Origin: Adiantum capillus-veneris
Lineage: Eukaryota; Streptophyta; Polypodiopsida; Polypodiales; Pteridaceae
Direction of reading: 5' to 3'
Length of the DNA stretch: 64,000 bases
NCBI GenBank assembly: GCA_014529385.2
Contig: CM043970.1
Span: 62,547,496 to 62,611,495 of the forward strand
Shown here: piece by piece, positions 44,061 through 54,987 of the stretch
Layout of the letters: the number at the start of each line of letters is the position of its first letter
Numbering within the stretch: position 1 is the stretch's first letter
Made by a program: the position numbers and the translations under genes
The notes under the pieces: model-generated
Databases searched by the model: none
Told to the model about the DNA's origin: nothing
Seen by the model: the letters and a program-made list of their open reading frames with translations, nothing else

Positions 44061-44689
44061 ACTTCATAGCCATATTTGTGCCCATGTTTCTTCACACCAT
44101 AACCTCCCACACAATGTTATGGGTTGCAAACCTGGCCCACGAGGTGATCTTGCACCACCCATTGAATCTGGATCAAGCATGAAGATTCAATTTGGGCACC
44201 CCCAACCCTTCGTGGATCCCTCCCATATGGCACGCCCATCAACTAATGTCCCTCACCATGGCTTGGCTCCAACCATGACTCATTACACCCCTGCTTTCCA
44301 TGTTCATTTGTATGCATTTCAGCTCCACGGTGCTCATCGTTTCCATACTGACCCAAGCTTAGCTAATCAAGGAACGCGGGCAAGGTTGGGCGGCTTGGAT
44401 GGTGCTAAAGCTGAAAGTGCTCTTAGTAAGGAGCCAAGAGACTAATCTTGTTGGTGAGGGAGCACAAGGCTTGGTGGCATTGCATGGGGGTCTCAACCTT
44501 GGTCATGGGGCACATATTTTGATGTATACCTTCAAGATCTCATTCATGATAGAAATTTCTTCATTGTTTTCACCTAAGATTTGTATCTCGTCTATCTCGA
44601 GAGGATCAAATAAATGACCGGAGTCTAGGAGAGATAGGACATGCTTCTGTAGCTTATTAGCAGGGTCTGAAAAAAGAAAATGAAAAATC
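44061..44689. other. No gene recognised
   Basis: Plus-strand ORFs (44119-44445, 44399-44617) have no recognisable domain. The 3' end may belong to the LINE endonuclease region that is split by gypsy-2. Confidence 0.35.
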
Positions 44690-44778
44690 TTATGTAAAAA
44701 ATAGTCTTTAGTAGATCTGTGGACTATTGGACTGTGGAACAGTACACCTCCATTTACCTACACCAACTTGTAGTATGC
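44690..44778 (+). pseudogene. LINE-2, endonuclease-side piece
   Basis: LWTIGLWNSTPPFTYTNL followed by a stop and Y lies directly left of gypsy-2. It joins in sense to YENMASILNRCYYSHRADWL right of gypsy-2 (from 54,988). This fits the C-terminal half of an L1-type endonuclease, where a tested SDHLPI-like motif follows a few dozen residues later. The match is judged by eye. Confidence 0.5.
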
Positions 44779-46365
44779 TGTAACATTTAATGGCCTAATA
44801 ACTTGTGTATAGCAGAAATGAGCATGAACATAGTGGGCATTTCATTAGAATAGATTCCTAATAAGAATTACAAGAGTGCTTGGGTGGAGAGAGCAACAAA
44901 AACCATAACACCTAGTTAGATAGCATCGACAATACTTTCAAAAGAGAGAGAAATTAAGCTAATGACAATAGTTGAGGACCGGATTTGCATGGAGCCGGTC
45001 CCCCCTCCAAAAGGCTTTGTATTATGGTTTCTCCCATCAAGAGAGACATTGTACAATACAATTCGTTGTGTTCCTTCAAGAATAGCTAGTGCAATGAAGA
45101 TGAAAGCTTCATGCACTAAGCAAAACACTTAGCAAACACAACTTGAATTATCCCCGTTCTCAGACCCAAGACCTCACAAACCTTCAAAGTGGTGAGAGCT
45201 AGCAGGGTATGAGAGTAGATTGAGAGGAAGAAGGAGTATCTTACGAGAAAGATGTACATCTCCTCACATAATCACTCATATTAGCAAAGCTTAGCTTAGT
45301 AATTAGCTTGGTAGAGGAGATGAGCATGCATTGAAGCTTGGCTCTTGGTTGGATTTGCATCCACATGCCAAGAGTGTGTTGATGTAGGCTTCTATCTCAC
45401 AAGCTTGGAGTAGGTGATAAGCTCTCCATTAAATCTTGGGAAGAGATAGTCTTCTCTTTTTTCACACATGAGATTGTGTGAGTGTGTGTGTGATAATGCC
45501 TTGCAAAAACCTTCCCCCTCTCTCTCTTGGGCCAGCCCTCTTGCTATTTGCTCTTGTTGAGCCCTCATTGGCTCTCCCCAAGTCAAGCCAATGACTATTA
45601 AGCAGCATAAGTGATAGCCTTCTGACATGTGTCCCCCTTTCCCCTTTTGTGAGAGCTTTAGGTAATTAAATAATTAAACTAAACTCTCATTGGACCCCTT
45701 TTCCTCCTGGCCAATAGGAATCAGGCAAGCCATTGGGTTCCTGAATGCTCATTGGACCCCTTGTGAGAAAGCCCAATAGTCTTCTAGGAGACTTAATTCT
45801 CATTGGTTTCTTTTATTAAATGTTTTTAAATTAATGAAACTAGATTTACTCTAGCTTAATTCTCATTGGTCCACTTCAAGGGTCATCCAGTAGAAACTGG
45901 GCACACCTTGTGGGCATCTAGCCTAGGGAGCTGACATGCGTCCCTCATTCCCTTTGTGTAAAGGGAGCCTATGTGTGTGTGTGTGGCTTTCTCTCTCATC
46001 CCCTAGAAGAAGGGCTCGCCCCCTCCCATGTAGGGATATGTGTTGACTTTAGAGAGCACACAAAGCATCCAATTCCCCCTAAGATTTAACCCTTTGGACA
46101 CAACCTTTGAATTTTGGAACCTCATCATTTTGGAAGTCTTAATGGGCTAAACCTTAGGGTCTTTTTAGCCCATTGTTGCACATGGCTCTTTTGCAGATGC
46201 CCCCCCCTTTGGATCCCTATTTTCCCTCCTTTGGATCCCTATTGTGGCTGGTCTGCTAGCTTAACCAATATTCTAGACTTTTCTCCCCTGGCACTTCCCC
46301 ACATTAAATGATTAGTTTAATATGAGAAAATCATTTAGGAGAATTAGATATTGATTATTATGACA
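44779..46365 (-). repeat. gypsy-2 LTR (3' side in element sense)
   Basis: 1,587 bp. It matches 53412-54987 with few differences, including a 9-base-scale gain (TAGTAATTAGCTTGG region) relative to the other LTR. It contains several CTCATTGG-type repeats. Confidence 0.93.
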
Positions 46366-46724
46366 TTACCTCTCTCTTGAAATCATAGTCGTCCTCGACT
46401 ATGGTGTAGAGAAGATAAAGCATATTCATGAGTCCTTTTCTTAGCGGGTAGAGGATCCCTATGTTACCCTACGACATCATTCCACAATGGATGACTAGTC
46501 CATTTGTCGCTTGAGAGCCTTAGGCTGCTGCAAGCATGTCTGCACATTAGTCCGATCAGTCTTCCATAACAGAGTGACAAGCTCTACTTGGTGTTTGGGA
46601 GACGTCGTCTCCACAAACTTGATCTAAGCATGCATACTACTTCATTTTTGTGCACAATAAAGAAAAAGAAAGTATTATAAGACAAAAACTTTGTTCATTT
46701 TTAACATTTTGTACATTTGCTTAC

Positions 46725-47147
46725 TCATTGGGAAGCATTGTAAGCATTGACAAGGTTTAGGTTATCCTTTAATTGTATGCCTTGCATCCATCTAGCATCT
46801 TCAAAAGGATCATTCTTAAACTTAATAAGATATCTTCGGATAGTATTACCGCCTCTTAGCAACTTGTCTTCATGTCGGAGAATGGACTCGGGCTGCAGCA
46901 CCTCCTCCTGGTCCTCGATCTCCGGCGGGTCTTCAATAGTTGGTTCTTGAGGTGGCTCTCCTTTGTAAGGCTTTAATAGGCTCACATGGAAAGCATTGTG
47001 TATGAGCCAATGATTGGGCAACTTGAGTTGATAGGCCATCTCATTGATTGGCCTAAGAATCTGAAAGGGACCATAGTACCTTTTTGCTAGTTTAGCATAG
47101 TACTTTTGGTGGCCCGTAGGATTCTTGCCCGTCGTGTGCCTTAATCA
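46725..47147 (-). pseudogene. gypsy-2 integrase tail and chromodomain
   Basis: After a TGA at 47145-47147 (CGA arginine expected) the frame reads [40 protein letters not shown] and [11 protein letters not shown]. The chromodomain follows: [40 protein letters not shown]. Chromodomains of these elements bind modified histones and steer integration toward heterochromatin. The final stop is near 46,725. Confidence 0.88.
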
Positions 47148-48866
47148 AGCCTTGGGAAACTTTAACAAGACCCAATCGTTTTCTTTAAAGGCTTGGGCTC
47201 TTCTGTGCTTGTCAGCAGCAGCCTTTTGCCTTTGCTGTGAGATAGAGATAGCATCCTTAATCTTTTGGGAAGATTCTTGTAGGTCTCGGATATACTCATC
47301 TGCAGTGAAGATCTTCCCATGTACCTTAAGTAGCAAGGGACTTTTTGATCTTCCCTCAATTACTTCGAAAGGTGATTTTCACGTGGAAGTATGTACAGTG
47401 TTATTGTAAGCATACTCCACTAAGGGTAAGTACTTCTCCCATTGGGATCTTTGATCTACTTCCGTTACATAGGCTTTTAGTAGATCGAGAATGGTTAGGT
47501 TAGCTATTTCACTTTGGCCATCCGTTTGTGGATGATAGGCCGAAGAGAAGTTTAGCCTTGTCCCTAAATTCTCAAAGAGACCCTTCCAGAAATTACTGGT
47601 CATTCTAGGATCTCTATCCGACACTATGGACATTGGCAAGCCATGGTACTTGAAAATTTGTGAAATGAAGAGGGTTGCCATTTGATGGGCTTTGATAGTC
47701 TTTTTGACAGGTATAAAATGAGCTTGTTTACTGACCCTGTCTACTATCGTCCATATTCCCGTATTCCCATGGATAGACTTAGGCAATCCAAAGATAAAAT
47801 CCATGGATATGCTCTCCCATGGTGAATTAGGGATTGGAAAGGGTTGAAGCAATCCAAGTTGCTTCCCTCTATCAAATTTTGTCTTTTGGCATACCACACA
47901 TTTAGAAACATACTCTTGTATGTTCACTTTCATGGTAGGACAATAGAAATATGTTTCAATTCCCTTTAAGGTAGACTGAATCCCTCTATGCCCCGCATAA
48001 GGTGGAGCATGATATTCATACATTACTTTCTCACGTAGTGAGTTAGTAACGCATAGTCTATTGCCATAGAGAAGATAACCATCTTGTAAGGTAAATGGTT
48101 CTACTTTCTTCCCTAATGCAAGGGCTGAAATCACATCTCTAAAATTGGGATCAATAGCGTACTCATCTATCATTGAAGATAGATCATTGTGAGTTGCTAT
48201 GGAAACCGCATTCACTCTCGTCCGTCTTGAGAGTGCATCAGCTACTTGATTATGCTTGCCAGCAATGTGAGCAATATGAAAATGAAATTGCGAAAGGAAA
48301 TTTGCCCACCTCATTTGTTTCTCGGAGAGCTTGGTTTGCGTCATGAAGTACTTAAGACTTTGGTGATCCGTTTGCAGAATGAAAGGAGTCCCCAATAAAT
48401 AGTGCTTCCATGAGTCTAAGGCATGTAGAACTGCAAGGAGTTCCTTTTCATATATGCCTAGAGCTTGCTCAACAGGGTCGAGCCTTCGACTCTCATAGCC
48501 TATGGCATGCCCTTCTTGGAGTAAAACAGCTCCAAGGCAATCACCACAAGCATCACATTGGACCTCTAATGGTTTTGAGAGATCCGGTAGTGTAAGCACA
48601 AGTTGAGAGATAAGATTTTCTTTAAGCTTTTCGAAAGTATTGTTCTCCTTAGCAGACCATGTATACCTAACGCTTTTCTTTGTTAGGTCATGTAATGGTC
48701 CCGCAATTTGTGAGAACTTTTCTATGAAGTGTCTATAGTATGCACACATACCTATAAAGCTTCTTAGTTCATGAAGATTCCTTGGTTTAGGCCATCCTTT
48801 TATTACCTCTAACTTAGATGGATCCATTTGGATGCCATCTTGAGAGATAATATGACCTAAATACTA
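47145..48866 (-). pseudogene. gypsy-2 RNase H and integrase
   Basis: From the TAG at 48864-48866 (glutamine expected) the frame continues YLGHIISQDG, DPSKLEVIKGWPKPRNLHEL, then RNase H (QCDACGDCLGAVLLQEG, YEKELLAVLHALDSWKHYLL, HIAGKHNQVADALSRR). The integrase zinc finger is APPYAGHRGIQSTLKGIETY...CVVCQKTK (HHCC). The core has SMDFIFGLPKSIHG (D), SIVSDRDPRMTSNFWKGLFE (D) and AYHPQTDGQSEIANLTI (E). A TGA at about 47,379 interrupts TST-KSPFEVIEG. Otherwise every catalytic residue is in place. Confidence 0.93.
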
Positions 48867-49496
48867 AATCTCTTGCAAGAAAAATTCACTTTTCTTTCGA
48901 TTAACATAAAGTTTATTCTCTCTTAAAACTTGAAATATTACCTGGAGGTGTTGCTTGTGTTCCTCCAATGAATCAGAGTAAATGATAATATCATCAAAGA
49001 ACACTCCAGTGAAGGTTAGATGAGGCCTGAACAGCTTCTCCATCAAGCGGTTGAATGTGGCTGGTGCATTGGTCAAGCCAAAAGGCATGACAATGTATTC
49101 GTAAAGACCAAATGTGGTGCGAAATGCGGTCTTTACAATGTCTTGATCAACTATCCTTATTTGATGATAGCCACTTTTTAGGTCAATCCTGCTGAAGTAG
49201 GTCGATCCTTGTAGCTTATCAAATAGGTCTTCTACCCGTGGAACGGGAAACCTATTCTTGATAGTGATCCTATTTAGTGCTCTATAGTCGACACACATAC
49301 GATATGTGCCATCTTTCTTTTGCACTAATAGCACAGGTGAGAAAAATGGAGATGAGCTTGGCCTAACCATACCCTTCTCAACTAACTCATGCACTTGCCG
49401 CATAATCTCCTCTTGTTGAGCTTGAGAAACTCTATAAGGAGGTTTGTTAGGCGGTGAACTTCCTGGAAGAAGTTCGATTGCATGGTCATCATTACT
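48864..49496 (-). pseudogene. gypsy-2 reverse transcriptase
   Basis: SNDDHAIELLPGSSPPNKPP leads into [76 protein letters not shown] and TGVFFDDIIIYSDSLEEHKQ (catalytic FFDD). It is intact across the whole RT; a TGA at 49497-49499 precedes it and a TAG at 48864 follows it. It copies element RNA into DNA. Confidence 0.93.
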
Positions 49497-50420
49497 TCAT
49501 TTAGGAGGTAGCTCACAAGGGATGTCGTCAATAAAAACATCTTGAAACCCCTTGAGAAAATTGGATAACTCTAATTCCTTTTGGTTGCTTTTATTTTCTT
49601 TTGCTAAAGAATTAGGTTCATTTTGAGAGTCTTTAACAAAAATCATGGACATGGAAATAGAGCTCTTTATTGACTTGTTGAAAGCTCGTGTATGTACAAT
49701 GGCGATAGTGTTACCCATTTCCTTAGCATCTATATACATGTCTTTTTCTCTGAACTTAAAGAAGATTCTCCTTTTAGGAAATTTAACATCGGCAGCCAGG
49801 CGGTCAAACCATGGTGCCCCTAGGATTACATCCTCATGCTTGAGAGGAGAGATAAAGAAGTCCTCTTTGTCCACATAGCCTTGGACATGAAGCCTCAATT
49901 TTCCAATTAAGGGAGTGACTGAAGCTTCTTGCCCCTTGAAGGCACTGTCTGCAGGTAGGACATCTCCCATCTCGTAGGATTGTATGCCTAGCTTGGTGGC
50001 TAACTCCATAGATATAAAATTGTGAGTAGAACCAGGGTCAAAGAGAATAAAAGCATCATGTTCTCTTACCTTTCCCCAAGCATGGCATAGAGGAGATCCT
50101 TTGTGGTGAGTTTGGTGAGTCTCCTCCTCTTGGATTTCAACCAAGGAAGCTCTAGGAGGATCTTGGCGGTTGTTCTTTTGGGGACAAGCGTGGTACGCAT
50201 GCCCTTGTTCTCCGCACTTGAAACACCGGTTATCCTTACGATAATGCTCAAGCTCTTTAGGAGAGAGTTTATTCTTACCTTTGTAAACTCCCTTCTCTTT
50301 AGCTTTGTTGGAGTTTCCCTTAGGAGACTTTTGGAAATTGTCCTTCCCCTTAGGCTCATTGGAACCCTTGTTTTTCGGGGGCTTATTATTTCTTTTAGCC
50401 CCCGTTTGGAAATTGATTCA
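49497..50420 (-). pseudogene. gypsy-2 zinc knuckle and protease
   Basis: After a TGA at 50418-50420 (arginine expected) the frame reads a lysine-rich linker (NFQTGAKRNNKPPKNKGSN, LSPKELEHYRKD), the knuckle CFKCGEQGHAYHACPQK (CCHC intact), then the protease: HDAFILFDPGSTHNFISMEL (DPGST at the active site), EDFFISPLKHEDVILGAPWF and KRRIFFKFREKDMYI. DPGS instead of DSGS is, as I recall, also seen in other plant gypsy proteases. Confidence 0.88.
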
Positions 50421-50698
50421 AGAGGCCACCATAGTATGGTGTATTACCGCTGATATGGTACGTGGCCTTTGGGAGTTGACATACTCCGCCATTTCTTCGG
50501 TTAAGGCCGCACAAAATTGTTTCTTTTGCTCTCCAAAATCCAATTTTTTGAAGACAGTGGCTTTGAGTTGTAGGTCCCAGAACTTGTCTACATATTTGTG
50601 GATGGATTCATTGGGGGAGAGCTTTAAGCTTCGCCATTCGGTGAGTACTTTTTCTTTTGCATCGGTGGCCAAAAACTACTTCATAATGGAAGTTCTTA
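50421..50698 (-). pseudogene. gypsy-2 gag, C-terminal capsid part
   Basis: ATDAKEKVLTEWRSLKLSPN, ESIHKYVDKFWDLQLKATVF and QFCAALTEEMAEYVNSQRPR, a retrotransposon gag domain in the same frame as protease and pol. It is separated from the rest of gag by the 1.3-kb TIR element E2. Confidence 0.87.
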
Positions 50699-52020
50699 AC
50701 ACTAGGTTGGTAACCTAACAGGACATAAAAGTGTCCTTTCAAGGTTTTGGAAAAAACCTCCAAAACCATAGTAGATCCACTCATTTTGTAAGATCCTTTC
50801 ATGAGGTTATAGTTCAAGGACTACTACACATGGAAAAAATAAGAAACTTGTAAAATTTCTCATCTTTTGGTCACACCCAGCCTCCAAAGTTGATGGACCA
50901 GTACATTTTCATCAAAACAGTCATTTCTTACGCTTTGTTGCATAAAAATAAGATTAGGGATTTTTGTAGGACTTGAGATAAATTCACTAGTTAACTTCAA
51001 TGGGTTGGTGATCAGAACATATGATTGCTTCTCACTCACTATTTTTTGTTTTGCCAAAAGAAATAGGTACAAAAAAGTTGAATTTTTACCATTCTACAAA
51101 CCTATCATCAAAGTTTCTATAGCCACGCTCAATACAAATAAGATATGCATGTTTTCTTAGTTCCCTATTGTCCTTTAGGTTCATAAGGAGCCATGGAGCA
51201 TGTCAAAAGAATAATACATATCTTACCAAGGGGAATCTTGGGGACAAAGATGAAGTGCTAAATACAGCAAACATGAAAAAACTGGGTTCAACATTATGAG
51301 TTGTAGAATCCCATAGAAACTATTCAATATCTAGCCAAATTTGATCCTTATGACTAGATATGGTTAGTACCTACAAAATGCATGTAGTTGTCACAAGAAA
51401 CTAACAATATTAAAAAAGATATACTTGATATACTAGAATGTTTCGTTTTCTTCTATAATTGAAAAAATCAACCATTGTTGTCTACTATGCAAAATAGGGT
51501 ATTAGGTGCCCCAAAACTCAAGGAATATTAGCTTTATGTTACGATATGCAACATAGAAAATCAAAACTGGATTTGGATATCATGAAAGCCACCAAAAACA
51601 TCATAGAAGAGCTAAAATTGGCTAAAAAACAGGATTTGACAATTTTTGTAATTTGGTCATAAATTACAACTTTAACATTTATTTCTCCCTAGAAGCATCA
51701 GGATATGTTGAGGACTACTAAAGATAGTTCTCTAGCATTATAGACCTCACAAACATGAATTCTAGAGTGGTATAGTTGCAAAAAGTTGAAAAAGCCAAAA
51801 ACAGGACCCGTTTTTTCACACATTTTAGGTTGTGAAATGTTGTGCAAGGACAAGGTGAAAGATGGAATTGATATTCCAAAAAAATGTTGAGTTTTTTTCA
51901 GCTCATGAGACAACTTTATAGATGGATAGCACCTCAAAATCCATTTTGAAACTCTTGACATAATTCAAGGAAAATGGTCACTTAACAGGACATAAAAGTG
52001 TCCCATTACCAACCTAGTGT
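50699..52020. mobile_element. TIR element E2 (TA target duplication)
   Basis: 1,322-bp non-coding insertion in the gypsy-2 gag. The ends are perfectly inverted over at least 14 bp (ACACTAGGTTGGTAA / TTACCAACCTAGTGT) and TA flanks both sides (50697-50698 and 52021-52022). Inside each end is GGACATAAAAGTGTCC, itself palindromic. The terminal plan is shared with E1 (5903-6995). Removing E2 and one TA restores gag (...GEAPRTWKL joined to the 50,690 side). Non-autonomous; transposase source unknown. Confidence 0.8.
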
Positions 52021-52022
52021 TA

Positions 52023-52994
52023 AAGCTTCCATGTTCGTGGAGCTTCACCGTTGGCTTGTAGGCTAGAACTCCATTGTCTGGCGGACTTTTGAAAGTGCAT
52101 AGCTACATGGCGTAGCTTAGAGGACTCCGTGAAGCCCTCATCTCCAAATGCCGCATCGAATTGCTGGATAAAGGCCAAGACTTTGTCCGTAGCACCAAAG
52201 GTGCGATCATAAGTAAGGAAAGAGATGCTCTTCCCTCCCTCTTTGAATTTCTTTAGCTTGGACGACCTCTTCCATGCGGCATAGGATTTCCTATGGCCTC
52301 TTCTTTTTGATGGTTCAAAGGTTGCACCATCACTTTCTTCAGAAGGTGAAGAATTTGAAGAAGCTGGAGAAGAGGGTGACCTATTTCTCGCCTTTTTCTT
52401 GTCTTGATCTTTGTCGTCTTCACCATCACTTTCATAAGAGGAAGAGGATGAAGAATATGGAGAAGAGGGTGTCCTCTTTCTCGCCTTTTTCTTCTCTTGA
52501 TTTTTATCATCCCTCTTTGAATTGTGGTGAGGAGAAGAATACGATGGTCTTCTCCGCTTTGGTGGTGATGGAGAGCGTTTAGCCCGCCATCTTCATGGAG
52601 CCATCTCCGCCGAGGTGGCGGGAGACTCGCTTCTTTCTCGTTCCTTCGGTGGAGGCTCTTGAGTTCTCCTTTGGGAAGGAGATGCATCATCAAGAAGTAA
52701 ATTCTTGAGCCCTTCATATGGATTCTCTTCTTCTTCCTGAATCGGAGAGAGACCTCTTTTGGTAGTCTCACAAGGAGGCTTCCTAGGTGTTCTCTCATCA
52801 TGGTGATGAGCTTGGAGAATCCCGTGAGCACGGAGCTGCCGTTGCACTTCACTTTGGAAAAATGGATTGCCCATGGCTTGTTGAAGCCTAGAAACAAGAT
52901 AGTTAACAAGCATTGAAGCATCATTAGTAGCTTGCTCATGAGCAAAATCAAAGTTATCAACATTAATTTCACTCTCTTTACTATTGTCAGCCAT
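52023..52994 (-). pseudogene. gypsy-2 gag, N-terminal part
   Basis: Start at 52994: MADNSKESEINVDNFDFAHE, then MLVNYLVSRLQQAMGNPFFQ and a Ser/Pro/Arg-rich linker. After a frameshift near 52,590 comes an RS/KR-rich stretch coded by a 96-bp tandem duplication (52325-52420, 52421-52516). The capsid start follows: GGKSISFLTYDRTFGATDKV, LAFIQQFDAAFGDEGFTESS, KLRHVAMHFQKSARQW. The gag continues beyond E2 at 50,698. Confidence 0.85.
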
Positions 52995-53399
52995 TCTAAT
53001 AACTTTTAGGTGTAAAATTTTTAGGTGTACTTTGGCACTTCAAGCCCTAGTTGCTACTCCTCTTTACCCCTTTAGAAAAAGCACTCAAGCTACTGTACCC
53101 GCGGCTCGAATAGCATTAATTGCAAGGAATAGAAGAGAGGGTCTTTCGACACCAAAACAGCACCGGCTCCTGTCAAGCTTCTAATAGCTCAATAGTGGTT
53201 AAGCCGTAGGCAAGCCCCGTAGGACTCCACTATTAAGACCATAGCTCTCGACAGTGATGCCCCGTTAACTGCACAAAGGCAGGCGCACTGCAAGGCTGAA
53301 AAATCCCTATTCTACTTACTCACAGGCAATTAATAATACCAATCATTTGTAGCTAGCTTGAGGACCTCCCTTCTTGAGCAAGAAAAGAGAAACCTTGTG

Positions 53400-53411
53400 C
53401 TCTGATACCAA
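53400..53411 (-). promoter_or_regulatory. gypsy-2 primer-binding site
   Basis: On the minus strand TGGTATCAGAG(C) follows the LTR end (CTACA) after one base: initiator-Met tRNA type. Confidence 0.85.
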
Positions 53412-54987
53412 TGTAGCATTTAATGGCCTAATAACTTGTGTATAGTGGAAATGAGCATGAACATAGTGGGCATTTCATTAGAATAGATTCCTAATGAGAA
53501 TTACAAGAGTGCTTGGGTGGAGAGAGCAACAAAAAGCATAACACCTAGTTAGATAGCATCGCCAATACTTTCAAAAGAGAGAGAAATTAAGCTAATGACA
53601 ACAGTTGAGGACCGGATTTTCATGGAGCCGGTCCCCCCTCCAAAAAGCTTTGTATTATGGTTTCTCCCATCAAGAGAGACATTGTACAATACAATTCTTT
53701 GTGTTCCTTCAAGACTAGCTAGTGCAATGAAGATGAAAGCTTCATGCACTAAGCAAAACACTTAGCAAACACAACTTGAATTATCCCCGTTCTCAAACCC
53801 AAGACCTCACAAACCTTTGAAGATGGTGAGAGCTAGCAGGGTATGAGAGTAGATTGAGAGGAAGAAGGAGTATCTTACTAGAAAGATGTACATCTCCTCA
53901 CATAATCACTCATATTAGCATAGCTTAGCTTAGTAGAGGAGATGAGCACGCAATGAAGCTTCGCTCTTGGCTGGATTTGCATCCACATGACAAGAGTGTG
54001 TTGATGTAGGCTTCTATCTCACAAGCTTGGAGTAGGTGATGAGCTCTCCATTAAAGCTTGGGAAGAGATAGTCTTCTCTTTTTTCACACATGAGATTGTG
54101 TGAGTGTGTGTGTGATAATGCCTTGCAAAAATCAGCCCCCTCTCTCTCTTGGGCGAGCCCTCTTGCTATTTGCTCTTGCTAAGCCCTCATTGGCTCTCCC
54201 CAAGTCAAGACAATGACTATTAAGCAGGATAAGTGATAGCCTTCTGACATGTGTCCCCCTTACCCCTTTTGTGAGAGCTTTAGGTAATTAAATAATTAAA
54301 CTAAACTCTCATTGGACCCCTTTGCCTCCTGGCCAGTAGGAATCAGGCAAGCCATTGGGCTCCTGAATGCTCATTGGACCCCTTGTGAGAAAGCCCAATA
54401 GTCTTCTAGGAGACTTAATTCTCATTGGTTTCTTTTATTAAATGTTTTTAAATTAATGAAACTAGATTTACTCTAGCTTAATTCTCATTGGTCCACTTCA
54501 AGGGTCATCCAATAGAAACTGGGCACACCTTGTGGGCATCTGGCCTAGGGAGATGACATGTGTCCCTCATTCCCTTTGTGTAAAGTGATCATGTGTGTGT
54601 GTGTGTGGCTTTCTCTCTCATCCCCTAGAAGAAGGGCTCGCCCCCTCCCATGTAGGGATATGTGTTGACTTTGGAGAGCACTCAAAGCATCCAATTCCCC
54701 CTAAGCTTTAACCCTTTGGACACAACCTTTGAATTTTGGAACCTTAGCATTTTGGAAGTCTTAATGGGCTTAACCTTAGGGTCTTTGTAGCACATTGTTG
54801 CACATGGATCTTTTGCAGATGGCCCCCCCTTTGGATCCCTATTTTCCCTCCTTTGGATCCCTACTGTGGCCGGTTTGCTAGCTTAACCAATATTCTAGCC
54901 TTTTCTCCTTTGGCACTTCCCCACATTAAATGATCAGTTTAATACGAGAAAATCATTTAGGAGAATTAGATATTGATTATTATGACA
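53412..54987 (-). repeat. gypsy-2 LTR (5' side in element sense)
   Basis: 1,576 bp, partner of 44779-46365. The boundaries TGT...ACA are inverted and the PBS lies immediately inside. Confidence 0.93.

Larger units (their letters stand above)
44779..54987 (-). mobile_element. gypsy-2, full-length chromodomain Ty3/gypsy element
   Basis: 10.2 kb with 1.58-kb LTRs (44779-46365 and 53412-54987) that are nearly identical by eye. On the minus strand they begin TGTCATAATAATCAA and end TTACA/CTACA. A PBS (TGGTATCAGAGC) sits beside the right-hand LTR and a purine stretch (AAGAGAGAGG) beside the left. The order on the minus strand is gag, zinc knuckle, protease, RT, RNase H, integrase, chromodomain. 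The flanks are TATGC and TATGA (4 of 5 match). Gag-pol is one frame with only about five stops, so it is the youngest large element here. It is inserted in a LINE and is itself interrupted by TIR element E2. Confidence 0.92.

Noticed and set aside
44779-54987. Endogenous pararetrovirus or retrovirus
   Set aside because: Domain order, chromodomain, initiator-Met PBS and absence of envelope or movement-protein motifs fit an ordinary Ty3/gypsy retrotransposon.
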